This document shows, in pieces, positions 1-8,973 of a stretch of DNA of 15,642 bases (position 1 is the first letter of the stretch; every line of letters starts with the position of its first letter). The notes beneath the pieces are model-generated. The model was not told the origin of the DNA. It worked only from the letters and a program-made list of their open reading frames with translations, and searched no databases. The stretch covers positions 1 to 15,642 of the forward strand of contig JAGMDE010000047.1 of assembly GCA_023128855.1 (NCBI GenBank), given 5' to 3'. Both the position numbers and the translations under genes were made by a program. The stretch comes from Thermoplasmatales archaeon. GTDB lineage: Archaea > Thermoplasmatota > E2 > DHVEG-1.

Positions 1-491
1 CCATAAATTGGTTTGTTTTTATGTTTCATTGCTTGTATTTTACAGCTTTCGCTACTTGCAAGTACTTCAAAATCTTTTGGGAGTATCGATACTTCATCGT
101 TGTGTGATAACCAAACAATAGCGTTTCCTGGAACTCCGTCAAATAATACATCCTTCTTGATTAATGTAAGTTCCATCTTTCCAAATTCAGGTGTCTTAGA
201 TTCTGTGACCTTCCCACCAAAGAACCGCCCCATAAATTGGTGGCCTGCACAGATCCCTAAAATAGGAAAATCTGCTTTTTCAAGATATTCTCCAGTCTTT
301 CCAAGATCATCTTCAAAACCAATTCTTGGAGTTCCGCCTGATAAAACTAAACCATCCACCTCTTCTTTAACGATGTCTTCAAAAGAAGTAGTATTAGGAA
401 CTATTTTTGTATCAACCTCAAGATCTCTAAGAGTTCTCCATTCTCTGTGTGTCCATTGGCCGCCATTGTCAACAACGAATATTTTCACCAT
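1..491 (-). CDS. guaAa: GMP synthase glutaminase subunit, 3' end outside the window
   Basis: This is the class I glutamine amidotransferase subunit of the split archaeal GMP synthase. It releases ammonia from glutamine for the ATP-pyrophosphatase subunit encoded just upstream. Reading the minus strand from the ATG at 489-491 gives 163 codons before the window edge; the family is usually a little under 190 residues, so roughly 25 are missing. The protein begins VKIFVVDNGGQWTHR, has the oxyanion motif LSGGTPR near residue 50 and the nucleophile elbow GICAGHQ with Cys81. The catalytic His/Glu pair belongs to the missing C-terminus. The start is 3 nt after the guaAb stop, and a GGAG Shine-Dalgarno lies inside the end of guaAb, so the two are translated from one message. 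Confidence 0.95.
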   Translation of the reverse strand, partial: MVKIFVVDNGGQWTHREWRTLRDLEVDTKIVPNTTSFEDIVKEEVDGLVLSGGTPRIGFEDDLGKTGEYLEKADFPILGICAGHQFMGRFFGGKVTESKTPEFGKMELTLIKKDVLFDGVPGNAIVWLSHNDEVSILPKDFEVLASSESCKIQAMKHKNKPIY

Positions 492-494
492 AAA

Positions 495-1442
495 TTACTC
501 CCATTCTACAGTGCTTGGAGGTTTATTGGTTACATCATAAACCACTCGATTTACTTTTTCTTTCATTGAATTCGTAATACGAGTTGATATTCTATCAATT
601 ACCTCATCAGGAATCTTACTATAAGCGCAGGTCATAGCGTCGATACTATGAACTGCTCTAACTGCAATAACATAACCATAAGCTCTTTTATCACCCTGAA
701 CTCCAACTGATTTTATTGGTAAAAGAACCGCAAAGTATTGCCATGGCATTTCCATAATTCCTTTTTCAACTGATTCTTCGATTTCTTTTTCAACTATATC
801 ACATGCTTCACGAACGATTTGAGTTCTTTCAGGTGTTGCCTCACCTATTATTCTAATTGCAAGGCCGGGTCCAGGAAAAGGTTGTCTTTCGGAAACTTGT
901 AATTTTAACTCACGTGCAACCTTTCTAACTTCATCCTTGTAGAGATCACGTAAAGGCTCAACAAGTTCCACCTTCATTTCTTCTGGGAGGCCACCTACAT
1001 TATGATGTGATTTTATTGTATCTCTAAGTTCGCCACCTGATTCAATCCAATCGGGGGCGATAGTTCCTTGGACAAGATATTTGATATTTTCTTCTTCTGC
1101 TACCTTTTCAAAGATTCTGATGAATTTTTCTCCAATGATTTTGCGTTTTTTCTCGGGATCTTCAACACCTTTTAAAGCAGAATAAAAATCTTTACTTGCA
1201 TCGATAAAATGATAGTTAAGCCCTATTTTATCCATTAATTTTTTAACATTTCTAGATTCGTCTTTCCGCATGTATCCGGTGTCAACATGAACGGCAACCA
1301 ATTGTTTACCAATTGCTTTGTTTACAAGTGCGGCACAAACCGCACTATCAACTCCTCCGGAAAAAGCAATTAATGCCTTGCCTGGAACCTCCTCTTTTAA
1401 TTTTGCAACGGTTTCATCAATGAATTTTTCAGCATTAAACAT
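495..1442 (-). CDS. guaAb: GMP synthase ATP-pyrophosphatase subunit
   Basis: This cytosolic enzyme adenylylates XMP and replaces the adenylate with ammonia to give GMP. The 315-residue length suits the stand-alone archaeal subunit of about 305-315 residues. The PP-loop SGGVDS is at residues 28-33, GTIAPDWIESG at about 126-136 lies in the substrate region, RQPFPGPGLAIRI at about 186-198 is the typical GuaA segment, and the protein ends in PPSTVEWE, the classical GuaA dimerisation tail. It begins with an ATG 6 nt after the purE stop, preceded by an AGTGAT sequence that can pair with the archaeal anti-Shine-Dalgarno. It forms an operon with purE before it and guaAa after it. Nothing is missing. 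Confidence 0.97.
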   Translation of the reverse strand: MFNAEKFIDETVAKLKEEVPGKALIAFSGGVDSAVCAALVNKAIGKQLVAVHVDTGYMRKDESRNVKKLMDKIGLNYHFIDASKDFYSALKGVEDPEKKRKIIGEKFIRIFEKVAEEENIKYLVQGTIAPDWIESGGELRDTIKSHHNVGGLPEEMKVELVEPLRDLYKDEVRKVARELKLQVSERQPFPGPGLAIRIIGEATPERTQIVREACDIVEKEIEESVEKGIMEMPWQYFAVLLPIKSVGVQGDKRAYGYVIAVRAVHSIDAMTCAYSKIPDEVIDRISTRITNSMKEKVNRVVYDVTNKPPSTVEWE

Positions 1443-1448
1443 TTTTTA

Positions 1449-1898
1449 TCACTTATTTGAAAGAATCTTTTCTTTCATTTTTTTTCTATAATTTTCTAAC
1501 TCTTTTGTTAATTTTTTATCTGAAATTGATAGGATTTCAACAGCGAGAAGAGCAGCATTATCTCCTCTATCAAGCCCAACTGCTCCAACTGGAATTCCAG
1601 GTGGCATTTGGACAATAGATAGTATTGCATCAAAATTGACTTTGCCGCTTACAGGAACTCCGATTACTGGTTTTATAGTATGTGCAGCAATTGAACCTGG
1701 AAGTGCCGCAGAAAGCCCTGCAACTCCAATGAAAACATCTGCATCGTTTTTTTCAACAATATTTTTCAGATAATCTGGAGTTCTATGAGCAGATGCAACC
1801 TTAATATCATAATCTACACTAAAATCTTTCAGAATCTTCTCCGCCTTTTTTGCAACAGGCATATCTGATTTAGATCCAAGTATTATCTGGATTTTCAT
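1449..1898 (-). CDS. purE: 5-(carboxyamino)imidazole ribonucleotide mutase
   Basis: PurE acts in de novo purine synthesis, converting N5-CAIR to CAIR (class I) or carboxylating AIR directly (class II). The N-terminus KIQIILGSKSDMP, then ASAHRTPDYL, GVAGLSAALPG, GVPVSGK and QMPPGIPVGAVGLD are all characteristic PurE segments lining the active site. The chosen ATG gives 149 residues, close to the usual length of a single-domain enzyme. A TTG nine bases further upstream (1905-1907) could also start the frame, but the AGGTTTGAT just before the ATG fits a Shine-Dalgarno and favours the ATG. It is the first gene of the purE-guaAb-guaAa cluster, linking early purine synthesis and the GMP branch. I cannot tell class I from class II here. 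Confidence 0.95.
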   Translation of the reverse strand: MKIQIILGSKSDMPVAKKAEKILKDFSVDYDIKVASAHRTPDYLKNIVEKNDADVFIGVAGLSAALPGSIAAHTIKPVIGVPVSGKVNFDAILSIVQMPPGIPVGAVGLDRGDNAALLAVEILSISDKKLTKELENYRKKMKEKILSNK

Positions 1899-1956
1899 AT
1901 CTATCAAACCTGGGAATGAGCATATATTAGTTAATAGTTTCGACCAAACAATTAAT

Positions 1957-1970
1957 GCTTATAAAATTAG
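1957..1970 (-). promoter_or_regulatory. probable TATA box for the purE-guaAb-guaAa operon
   Basis: The minus strand reads CTAATTTTATAAGCAT here, a fair archaeal TATA box. Its centre near 1963 predicts a start near 1937 and a leader of about 40 nt before the purE ATG. A second A/T-rich match, TAATATATG at 1922-1930, would instead give an almost leaderless transcript. It is less likely because a Shine-Dalgarno is present. The 78-nt gap after the SBBP gene holds nothing else I recognise. Confidence 0.45.
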
Positions 1971-1985
1971 CAAAAAATGATTAAT

Positions 1986-3731
1986 TTAAACCTTTCTCAC
2001 CCTTAAAAAAAATGGACCCAGCATTATTGCGGAATAATGTTTTTCAAGATCATTTAACATGATCTTTATATTTACTTTCCCAAAACCTATTGTTAACCCA
2101 AGTCGAACTACCTCATAAGAATAAGCAGGAATTGTTCCATTTGATAAGCCACCTGTTAATATATTTCCAGTAACATTAATTGACCAATTCAATTTACTTT
2201 TATTTGAGTTTATTCCAACGTTTAGAAATAATCCTCCTTTTACTGTTTTAATAGGATTGTATCCACTTGGAGAAAATTTTGTTACAAATGAATCTCTGAA
2301 TCCACCATACTTTTTATCAAATGCATTTTTAGTTGGAAAATCGGGGGATTCCGTCCACCCTGTGACATAAAAACCTCCCTCTTTATCAACTGCAACTTGA
2401 TAACCATTATCATCTTTTCTGCCACCTAAATAAGTGCTGTATTCCAATTTATCTCCATCTGAGGAAAGTTTTGTTACGAACGAATCCCATTTTCCGTTAT
2501 ATGTCCCATCAAATGGGTTCATCACCGGAAAATCAGATGAGGTTGTAAATCCAGTAATATACGCACATCCTTGTTGATCTACCGTAATTCGGTTTGCTTC
2601 TTCGATAATGCCGTTACCACCAAGGTATGTGCTATAAACTAAATCATCACCATTTTTTGAAATTTTTGATACGTACATATCCCAACCATAATTTTTCGTT
2701 TTTTGAACTGGATTTTGAACTGGGAAATCTGTTGAATTTGTTCTTCCACAGATATAAGCACAATTTTGTCCGTCTATAGTTAAACCCCACCCTTTTTCTC
2801 CCTTACTACCTCCTAGAAATGTACTGTAATTTAAAGAATTTCCTGATGGATTAATTTTCGTGATATATGCTTCTTCAACTTCCATGGTAGTATCAAATGC
2901 ATTTTTTAATGGAAAATCAGGTGAAGTTGTATTTCCAGATACATATATACATTCAGATTTATCTACTGCAATCCCGTAACCCCATTCATCTTCTTTCCCA
3001 CCAATAAAAGTACTAAAATTTATTTTGTCTCCTTCAGGAGATATTTTAAATACAAAAGCATCCCAAGTACCATTATGTGTTTCATCATATGCATTTTTCA
3101 TTGGGAAATCTTTTGATGTTGTTCTTCCAGTAACATAAATCGATCCATTTTTGTCTAAGTCAAAGTCTCTTGCTAAATCGATACCGCTTCCTCCTACAAG
3201 AGTGCTATAGATTATATCTTTTCCTGAAGGAGATAACTTAACTATAAATACATCACTTTTTCCATTGTTACTATTTTGTATAGAATTTTTTAAAGGAAAA
3301 TTTTTTGAACTGGTACACCCACATACATAGATATATCCTTCATCATCAACTGTTATCATAATTCCATGTTCTGAATTACTCCCTCCAATAAAGGTACTAA
3401 AATCTAATGTTTTTCCTGAGGGTGCTAGTTTTGTTACAAAAACATCACCTAAAAAATTATAGCTTCCATCATATGGATTTTTAGTAGGAAATAGGATTGA
3501 CCTTGTAATACCAGTAACATAAGCACTACCTTGACTATCTGTTGCTATTGCCATTGCCCATTCAAATCCAAATCCTCCGATAAAAGTACTATATTCTACA
3601 TCTTGAAATTTTAATGTATTATTTTCATTGATTTCAACATTTGATACTTTTTTCTGTAATATTTTTGCTTGTGGTATAATAGTAAAAATTAAGAGGAAAA
3701 ATAAAAATATTGCAATAATATATTTTTTCAT
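1986..3731 (-). CDS. secreted seven-bladed beta-propeller (SBBP repeat) protein
   Basis: The 581-residue protein begins with a Lys-Lys pair and a hydrophobic stretch (about residues 4-22), so it is exported or N-terminally anchored. From about residue 47 to 495 it has exactly seven SBBP repeats of about 63-64 residues. Each reads roughly (D/E)YSTFIGG, then an aliphatic VD-x-x-G-x-x-YV(T/C)G-x-T strand, FP-x-KN, and D-x-FV-x-K-(L/I)-SPSG. Seven repeats make one complete propeller. The last 85 residues (GGLFLNVGINSN to LGPFFLRV) form a small beta domain. I recall similar tails on other secreted euryarchaeal proteins, where they could serve for surface attachment, but this is inference. The ligand is unknown. 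The start is an ATG only about 6 nt after the transcript start predicted from its TATA box, so translation may be near-leaderless. Confidence 0.9.
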   Translation of the reverse strand: MKKYIIAIFLFFLLIFTIIPQAKILQKKVSNVEINENNTLKFQDVEYSTFIGGFGFEWAMAIATDSQGSAYVTGITRSILFPTKNPYDGSYNFLGDVFVTKLAPSGKTLDFSTFIGGSNSEHGIMITVDDEGYIYVCGCTSSKNFPLKNSIQNSNNGKSDVFIVKLSPSGKDIIYSTLVGGSGIDLARDFDLDKNGSIYVTGRTTSKDFPMKNAYDETHNGTWDAFVFKISPEGDKINFSTFIGGKEDEWGYGIAVDKSECIYVSGNTTSPDFPLKNAFDTTMEVEEAYITKINPSGNSLNYSTFLGGSKGEKGWGLTIDGQNCAYICGRTNSTDFPVQNPVQKTKNYGWDMYVSKISKNGDDLVYSTYLGGNGIIEEANRITVDQQGCAYITGFTTSSDFPVMNPFDGTYNGKWDSFVTKLSSDGDKLEYSTYLGGRKDDNGYQVAVDKEGGFYVTGWTESPDFPTKNAFDKKYGGFRDSFVTKFSPSGYNPIKTVKGGLFLNVGINSNKSKLNWSINVTGNILTGGLSNGTIPAYSYEVVRLGLTIGFGKVNIKIMLNDLEKHYSAIMLGPFFLRVRKV

Positions 3732-3756
3732 TAATAATTAGTTATGTTTTTCTTAC

Positions 3757-3769
3757 CTTTATATAATTT
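3757..3769 (-). promoter_or_regulatory. TATA box of the SBBP protein gene
   Basis: The minus strand reads AAATTATATAAAGG, a strong archaeal TATA element. Its centre near 3763 predicts initiation near 3737, six bases before the ATG at 3731, so the mRNA would be almost leaderless. No Shine-Dalgarno is visible. The 152-bp divergent spacer also contains the topA promoter. Confidence 0.6.
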
Positions 3770-3836
3770 ATGGGGCAGTTATCGAAATTTAAATAACAAA
3801 ATCTCTGAAAATTTTAAGATCTGTGGCACAAACTAA

Positions 3837-3845
3837 TTATATAAG
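3837..3845 (+). promoter_or_regulatory. TATA box of topA
   Basis: TTATATAAG is a near-ideal archaeal TATA box. The predicted transcript start is near 3867 and the leader before the ATG at 3884 is about 17 nt, containing a weak GGA. Confidence 0.65.
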
Positions 3846-3883
3846 ATCTTAATGTTCAAGTCAAAACAACATTTGGAATTAAA

Positions 3884-5905
3884 ATGAAACTCGTCATCTG
3901 CGAAAAAAACATTGCTGCAAGAAGAATCGCATACATTTTATCTGGAGGAAAGTCAAAAAGCACAAGGCTTGGAAAAACACCAGTTTATGAGTTTTCAAAA
4001 GATGGTGATACTTGGAAAGTTATAGGGCTTAGAGGTCATATTATAAATCTTGATTTTCCAGAAGGCTTTAATCAATGGAACAAAGTCCCTCCTAGAGAAT
4101 TAATTGAAATTGAACCATGTAAAAGAGTCACTGAAAAAGGTATTGCCGCCTCACTTAAATCACTTGTTGACAAAAATCCTTTTTTAATTGTAGCAACTGA
4201 CTTTGATCGAGAGGGAGAATTAATCGGCGTTGAAGTTATCAACCTTCTCAAAGGATATAATAAGAATATTAACCAAGTTAAAAGAGCAAAATTCAGTGCT
4301 TTAACAAATTATGAAATTAAATCTGCTTTTGATAAGTTAACAGAAGTTGATTATAATCTATCAAATGCCGGTGAATCTCGCCAAGTTATTGACCTTATCT
4401 GGGGTGCTGTTTTAACTCGTTACATTTCATTAACTGCTCAGAGATTTGGAAAAGATTTTCTTTCAATAGGCAGAGTACAATCACCAACACTTGCACTTCT
4501 AGTAAAACGCGAAACAGAAATTAAAAACTTTGAACCAAAAACATATTGGAAAATTATTGCCACACTTAAAAAATCCGAATCTTTTGATGCAACACATCAC
4601 GAAGGGCAGTTTTGGGATGAAAAACAGGTAAAGGAAATTTATGATAAAGTTAAAAACGCTAAAGAAGCAAAGATAAAAAAAGTTGATAAAAAAACCATAA
4701 AAGAATTTCCACCGTCACCGTTTAGTACAACTACTTTCTTAGAATCTGCCTCTTTCCTTGGTATTTCTGCTTCAAAGGCTATGAGCACAGCTGAAGAGCT
4801 TTATATGTCCGGTTTGATTTCTTATCCCAGAACTGATAACACTGTTTATCCGTCTTCATTAAATATTAAGGGTATTTTACAAAAATTGGTTAATTCCAAA
4901 TTTTCAAAAGAAGCAAATGAAGTTATGAAAAATGGTAGGGATTACCCTACACGTGGTAAAAAACAAACTACAGATCATCCTCCAATTCACCCTGTGGGTG
5001 CTCCTGGTGGTAGGAACTTAACATTAGATCAACAAAAAATCTACGAACTTATTTGCAGAAGGTTTTTAGCTACCCTTGCAAAGGATGCAATATCCGAAAC
5101 TGTTGATGTTTCTATTGATATTTCTGGGGAAGAATTTAAAACAAGTGGGTATAGACTCATCGAACCAAATTGGAGAGCAATTTACATTTATTTCAAAGAA
5201 AAAAGAAAACCTCTTCCAGAGCTTTTTGATGGGGAGAAGGTGGATGTTACTAAAATTAGATTAAAAGAGGACCAAACAAGACCTCCACAAAGATACACAC
5301 AAGGTTCTCTTATTGCTAAAATGGAGCAGCTTTCTCTTGGTACAAAATCAACTCGCCATGAAATTATTAATAAATTGTTTTACAGAAAATACATTACTCT
5401 TTCTCCATTAGCTCCGACACCTGTAGCTTTTGCTGTTGTTGATGCCTTAGCAGACTATGATGTTGTTAAGCCTAAAATGACTGCCACTCTCGAAAATGAT
5501 ATGGATTTAATTTCCGAAGGTAAAAAAACTCTTGATGAAACGGTGAAAGAATCAAGAAAAATGCTTACGCAAGTAATGAATGCCTTGGAAATAGATAAGG
5601 ATAAGATACGGGCAAGTATTAAAGATGCTCAACGAGAACAAAATACCATTGGAAAATGCCCTAAATGTGGAAAACCAATGGTGGTAAGAGTATCTAAGAA
5701 GAAAAAACGATTTGTCGGTTGCACCGGTTTTCCAGATTGTAAAAACACTTATTCTCTCCCGCAACAAGGAGGAATTATTCCTACTGATAGGATATGTAGT
5801 GAATGTAATGCTCCTGTTGTGAAAGTAAAAGCTAAAGATAAAAGAGCTTGGGAGCTTTGTTTAAATTCTGAATGTAGCGCTAAAAAGCCTTCTAAAAAAG
5901 AGTAA
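3884..5905 (+). CDS. topA: type IA DNA topoisomerase I
   Basis: This enzyme relaxes negatively supercoiled DNA by single-strand passage, forming a 5'-phosphotyrosine link. The 673-residue protein has an N-terminal TOPRIM domain (VICEK with Glu7, and the acidic triad in ATDFDREGE, Asp106/Asp108/Glu110). SIGRVQSPTLALLVKRE at about 194-210 is the conserved gate segment, and LISYPRTDNTVYP at 311-323 contains the catalytic Tyr314. Later conserved parts include DHPPIHP (364-370) and the LIAKME block. The C-terminus has two four-cysteine zinc knuckles, at Cys592/595/613/619 and Cys638/641/659/664. The layout matches archaeal topoisomerase I rather than reverse gyrase or topoisomerase III: there is no helicase part. 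It has its own promoter and starts at an ATG. No defects are seen. Confidence 0.96.
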   Translation: MKLVICEKNIAARRIAYILSGGKSKSTRLGKTPVYEFSKDGDTWKVIGLRGHIINLDFPEGFNQWNKVPPRELIEIEPCKRVTEKGIAASLKSLVDKNPFLIVATDFDREGELIGVEVINLLKGYNKNINQVKRAKFSALTNYEIKSAFDKLTEVDYNLSNAGESRQVIDLIWGAVLTRYISLTAQRFGKDFLSIGRVQSPTLALLVKRETEIKNFEPKTYWKIIATLKKSESFDATHHEGQFWDEKQVKEIYDKVKNAKEAKIKKVDKKTIKEFPPSPFSTTTFLESASFLGISASKAMSTAEELYMSGLISYPRTDNTVYPSSLNIKGILQKLVNSKFSKEANEVMKNGRDYPTRGKKQTTDHPPIHPVGAPGGRNLTLDQQKIYELICRRFLATLAKDAISETVDVSIDISGEEFKTSGYRLIEPNWRAIYIYFKEKRKPLPELFDGEKVDVTKIRLKEDQTRPPQRYTQGSLIAKMEQLSLGTKSTRHEIINKLFYRKYITLSPLAPTPVAFAVVDALADYDVVKPKMTATLENDMDLISEGKKTLDETVKESRKMLTQVMNALEIDKDKIRASIKDAQREQNTIGKCPKCGKPMVVRVSKKKKRFVGCTGFPDCKNTYSLPQQGGIIPTDRICSECNAPVVKVKAKDKRAWELCLNSECSAKKPSKKE

Positions 5906-5933
5906 GATTTTTGGTAACACGTAGATGATAAAC

Positions 5934-5980
5934 TATTTATATGGGTACAATTAATATAATTGTTTAATAATACATAGGTG
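5934..5980 (+). promoter_or_regulatory. promoter and ribosome binding site of the BNR/CARDB protein gene
   Basis: A TATA-like TTTATATGG at 5936-5944 predicts transcription from about 5966. AGGTG at 5976-5980 is a good Shine-Dalgarno six bases before the ATG at 5987. The GTG inside that motif opens the same frame three codons earlier, but using it would destroy the ribosome site, so the ATG is preferred. Confidence 0.55.
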
Positions 5981-5986
5981 TCCTTC

Positions 5987-7810
5987 ATGAAAGATAGAAA
6001 ATCTAAGTTCATAGTTTTTTCAATTTCCATCGTAGTAATACTATTGTTAAGCTCATTTAGTTCCTTAGGAAGTTCTACCAAATTAAATGTTGTAAATGAT
6101 AAATCAACTAGTAGTAGCTCAATAGTTAGCCTTCAAGCTTCAATTAGCACAAGTACAATTAAAATTTCAGAAATCTATGGACTAAATGACATTCCATTTA
6201 ATAATTCAAAAAATATAGTTGTTACAAATAAAGCAAGAAACGAATCATACCCTTCGATTGTTACTGGTTCATACAGAGCACTTGCTTCATTTGAAGTTGA
6301 AGATGAAGAAGGTAAATCTCGAATTTATTTCAGAAATTCAGGAAATTATGGACAATCTTGGTCATCAAATGAAGGTAAGATAGTAGCATACTTGGATGAA
6401 GAAAATCCAGATATCGAAGTTAAACATCCAAGTTTAAGTGTATCACCACAATCTCCTTATAATGCATATGGTGCATTTGTTTCACCATTCAATAACTCAG
6501 GTGTAAATGGATATTTAATCACTCCAAATGTTGGTTCAAATTTAGAAAATACAGAAGTCCACACGGTTGATTGGTCAGTCCATGATTTCTATGATTTTGA
6601 GCACCCTGACATAGTTGCTTTTGATAATTCTATAACTCCATGGGTTTTTGTTCAAATAGGTAGTACAGATTATGTAGATCCTAATTCTGGATTAGGGCCT
6701 TGTAAGAATTCTCCAATGTTTGTTTTCAACACCTTGGATGGCTCTCCTCGTGTTACAACAGCATGGTTCCCAGAATTTGAAAACTGTAGTAATGTTTCAA
6801 TTGCAAATCATTTTGGTGATGATACAATCTATGGAGTTTGTGAACAACAAAATGGATCAAGAAAAGATTTATTCTTCTTTAAAGGAAACCCTGAATCATG
6901 GATTAATGAAGAAGAGGAACTCGAAAATTTATCATTATGGTTCCCAACTGTAAACTTATCACATCCACAAATATTTGTAAGAAATGATGACGTTTACATT
7001 GCTGCCACATTATCTGGCTTGATTGAAGGAGAGTTTAATCAGGCAATAGGTCTCATTTATTCATCCGATGGAGGTGAAACTTGGGATGTTATGAATCCAG
7101 TAGATGATATTTTATTCCCGCCGAATGCAACCGCGCCAAAATTCCCGGATATCATGGTGAATGACACTCAAATGTATGTTACTTTTATGGAGGGTAATGA
7201 CCTATACTTTACAAATTCGTCTACAGTAAGTGAAAATTGGGCTGGACCTATTCAAATAAACAGTGTAAACGATTCAGTTGTAGAAGACTACCGCTTTGCT
7301 GAAATAGGCAGTATGGATCATATTGTATGGACAGATAATAGAGATGGAAACAAAGACATTTACTCTGCTTTAAGAGCAACTCCAGAAATAGATTTATTGA
7401 TTGTTCCTGGAAGCATTAATCTTTCAACAGAAGGTTTTAATTTCATTCAAGCAAAAAACTGGATAGAATTCACTGTAAGAAACAACGGCGGTCAATTTGT
7501 AGAAGATGTACCAATTGAAATAACATATGGGTGTTCTGGTAAAGACCCACAAAAGACAGAGTATCAATCTATTCTAACCTACTTGAATGTAGGAGCAGAA
7601 AAGACAATTGAAAGGCCTCTATTCAGACTCACTGTGATAGAATTTATTAACGCTCTTATAGATTTTGCAGGAATACAAAACATAACAGTAACAGTAGATC
7701 CTAATGACTCTTTAGGCGATAATAATTTCTCAAACAATGCTTACACTTTAACAAATGTCACATATGGGATCATATTCCCAAGACTTGCATGGTTAGAAGA
7801 TATCCTCTAA
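5987..7810 (+). CDS. secreted BNR/Asp-box propeller protein with C-terminal CARDB-like domain
   Basis: The 607-residue protein has a positively charged N-terminus and a hydrophobic segment (about residues 6-25, ending in a Ser-rich stretch), a signal peptide or anchor. The central part (about 75-460) has sialidase-like propeller repeats. IYFRNSGNYGQSW and IYSSDGGETWDVMN are Asp-box motifs (S-x-D-x-G-x-T-W), and LYFTNSSTVSENW and HIVWTDNRDGNKDIYSA look like further blades. The last 140 residues (from EIDLLIVPGSINLS) contain WIEFTVRNNGGQFVEDVPIEI and VDPNDSLGDNNFSNN, the pattern of a CARDB-type Ig-like adhesion domain. No sialidase active-site arginines are obvious, so enzymatic activity is not claimed. 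Many N-x-S/T sites would permit surface glycosylation. It is probably an extracellular binding protein of unknown ligand. Confidence 0.8.
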   Translation: MKDRKSKFIVFSISIVVILLLSSFSSLGSSTKLNVVNDKSTSSSSIVSLQASISTSTIKISEIYGLNDIPFNNSKNIVVTNKARNESYPSIVTGSYRALASFEVEDEEGKSRIYFRNSGNYGQSWSSNEGKIVAYLDEENPDIEVKHPSLSVSPQSPYNAYGAFVSPFNNSGVNGYLITPNVGSNLENTEVHTVDWSVHDFYDFEHPDIVAFDNSITPWVFVQIGSTDYVDPNSGLGPCKNSPMFVFNTLDGSPRVTTAWFPEFENCSNVSIANHFGDDTIYGVCEQQNGSRKDLFFFKGNPESWINEEEELENLSLWFPTVNLSHPQIFVRNDDVYIAATLSGLIEGEFNQAIGLIYSSDGGETWDVMNPVDDILFPPNATAPKFPDIMVNDTQMYVTFMEGNDLYFTNSSTVSENWAGPIQINSVNDSVVEDYRFAEIGSMDHIVWTDNRDGNKDIYSALRATPEIDLLIVPGSINLSTEGFNFIQAKNWIEFTVRNNGGQFVEDVPIEITYGCSGKDPQKTEYQSILTYLNVGAEKTIERPLFRLTVIEFINALIDFAGIQNITVTVDPNDSLGDNNFSNNAYTLTNVTYGIIFPRLAWLEDIL

Positions 7811-7814
7811 ATCT

Positions 7815-7846
7815 AGCTTTTTTCTATTCAATCCTTTTTCCATCCA
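7815..7846 (+). terminator. T-rich stretch after the BNR/CARDB gene
   Basis: Two T-runs (TTTTTT at 7819-7823 region, and CTTTTTC about 15 nt on) follow the stop codon at once. Archaeal termination commonly uses such U-tracts without a hairpin, and no stem is evident. The remaining 70 nt carry only the promoter of the next gene. Confidence 0.4.
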
Positions 7847-7872
7847 TAGATTTTAATATTTGTCCTAAAAAA

Positions 7873-7881
7873 CTATAAATA
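7873..7881 (+). promoter_or_regulatory. probable TATA box of the first NosD-like gene
   Basis: CTATAAATATG is a fair TATA element whose centre near 7877 predicts initiation near 7903, 13 nt before the first ATG (7916) and 25 nt before the second in-frame ATG (7928). Confidence 0.45.
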
Positions 7882-7915
7882 TGATGAATTTATATTATAA
7901 AATGAAAATATAATA

Positions 7916-8965
7916 ATGGGCAATATAATGAAAATCAATGTGATATCAGCAAGTATTAGCTTAATCCTAATAATATCAACAACTTTAAGCTCTCTTCCAG
8001 CAAATGCTTCCTATAATATTTCAACAAAAATCATTTATGTTGATGATGATGGAGGAGCAGAGTATACAAATATCCAAAGTGCGATAAATAATGCTGATGA
8101 ATATGATACAATTTTTGTATATAATGGGACTTATTATGAGACTCTTGATATAGATATACCCTTAACTCTAATTGGAGAAAGCAATCAAAATACAATAATA
8201 GATGGTGAACAGGAACATAATAATGTAATTACAATTAATGCAGACAATGTATCTATTAATGGATTTACTGTACGAAACGGATTTGAACCAGGATTATTAA
8301 ATGAAGCAAATATTCATATTTTTTCTAGTAACTGTACTATAGAAAACAACATTATTGATAATAATAATCCTATGAATTTCTTTGGAATCTACCTACATGA
8401 TTATACTTATCCAGTTGATTGTCTTAATAACAAAATAATATCAAATGTTTTTATTGATCAAAATTTATTTCTCTTAGGCACCAATAATAATACTATAAGT
8501 AACAATATTTTCATTAAGAGTCATTTAACTGACCAAGATGGTATAATGGTTATTTCTTCACACAACAATTCGATTTATAATAATTCCTTTTCAGGTAAAT
8601 TTCTTAGCAGTTTAGAATTAGATACTGCTTCTAATAATTTGATTTATAACAACAATATTTCTGGAAGAATTAAAACTGGAATTGGTATTTACGATGACAG
8701 CGATAATAATGATATCCATCATAACAATATACTAAACTGTACATGTGGAATTTTTATTGAAAAGAGTAAGTATAATAAAATCCATGAAAATAATATTAAT
8801 AAATGTTTAATCAAAGCATATTCATGGTTTTCACCATTTAATTGCTGGTACAAGAATTATTGGGGTAGGCCAAGAATATTACCAAAAAGAATAAACGGTG
8901 TCGGCTCAGGTATGATTTTCTATCGTTATGATTGGAGACCTTCATTAATACCAAATGAAATATAA
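7916..8965 (+). CDS. secreted NosD-like right-handed beta-helix protein, copy 1
   Basis: The 349-residue protein has a signal peptide (hydrophobic core about residues 12-26, likely cut after ANA). Next comes IIYVDDDGGAEYTNIQSAINNADEYD, the typical opening of NosD/pectin-lyase-like beta-helices, then GTYYETLDIDIPLTLIGES and many rungs of the type NTISNN-(I/F)F and NNSIYNNSFSG. This is a parallel beta-helix usually seen in extracellular carbohydrate-related or adhesion proteins. The C-terminus, NCWYKNYWGRPRILPKRI and then YDWRPSL, carries a tail motif shared with the second beta-helix protein at 12619-14040. No catalytic residues can be assigned. Start choice is between ATG 7916 and ATG 7928; neither has a clear Shine-Dalgarno. 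It converges with mtnA with 8 bp between stops. Confidence 0.82.
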   Translation: MGNIMKINVISASISLILIISTTLSSLPANASYNISTKIIYVDDDGGAEYTNIQSAINNADEYDTIFVYNGTYYETLDIDIPLTLIGESNQNTIIDGEQEHNNVITINADNVSINGFTVRNGFEPGLLNEANIHIFSSNCTIENNIIDNNNPMNFFGIYLHDYTYPVDCLNNKIISNVFIDQNLFLLGTNNNTISNNIFIKSHLTDQDGIMVISSHNNSIYNNSFSGKFLSSLELDTASNNLIYNNNISGRIKTGIGIYDDSDNNDIHHNNILNCTCGIFIEKSKYNKIHENNINKCLIKAYSWFSPFNCWYKNYWGRPRILPKRINGVGSGMIFYRYDWRPSLIPNEI

Positions 8966-8973
8966 AATATTCT

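Noticed and set aside
13..540. Plus-strand open frame of 175 codons
   Set aside because: It is antisense to guaAa, whose minus-strand frame has the GICAGHQ active-site motif and family length.
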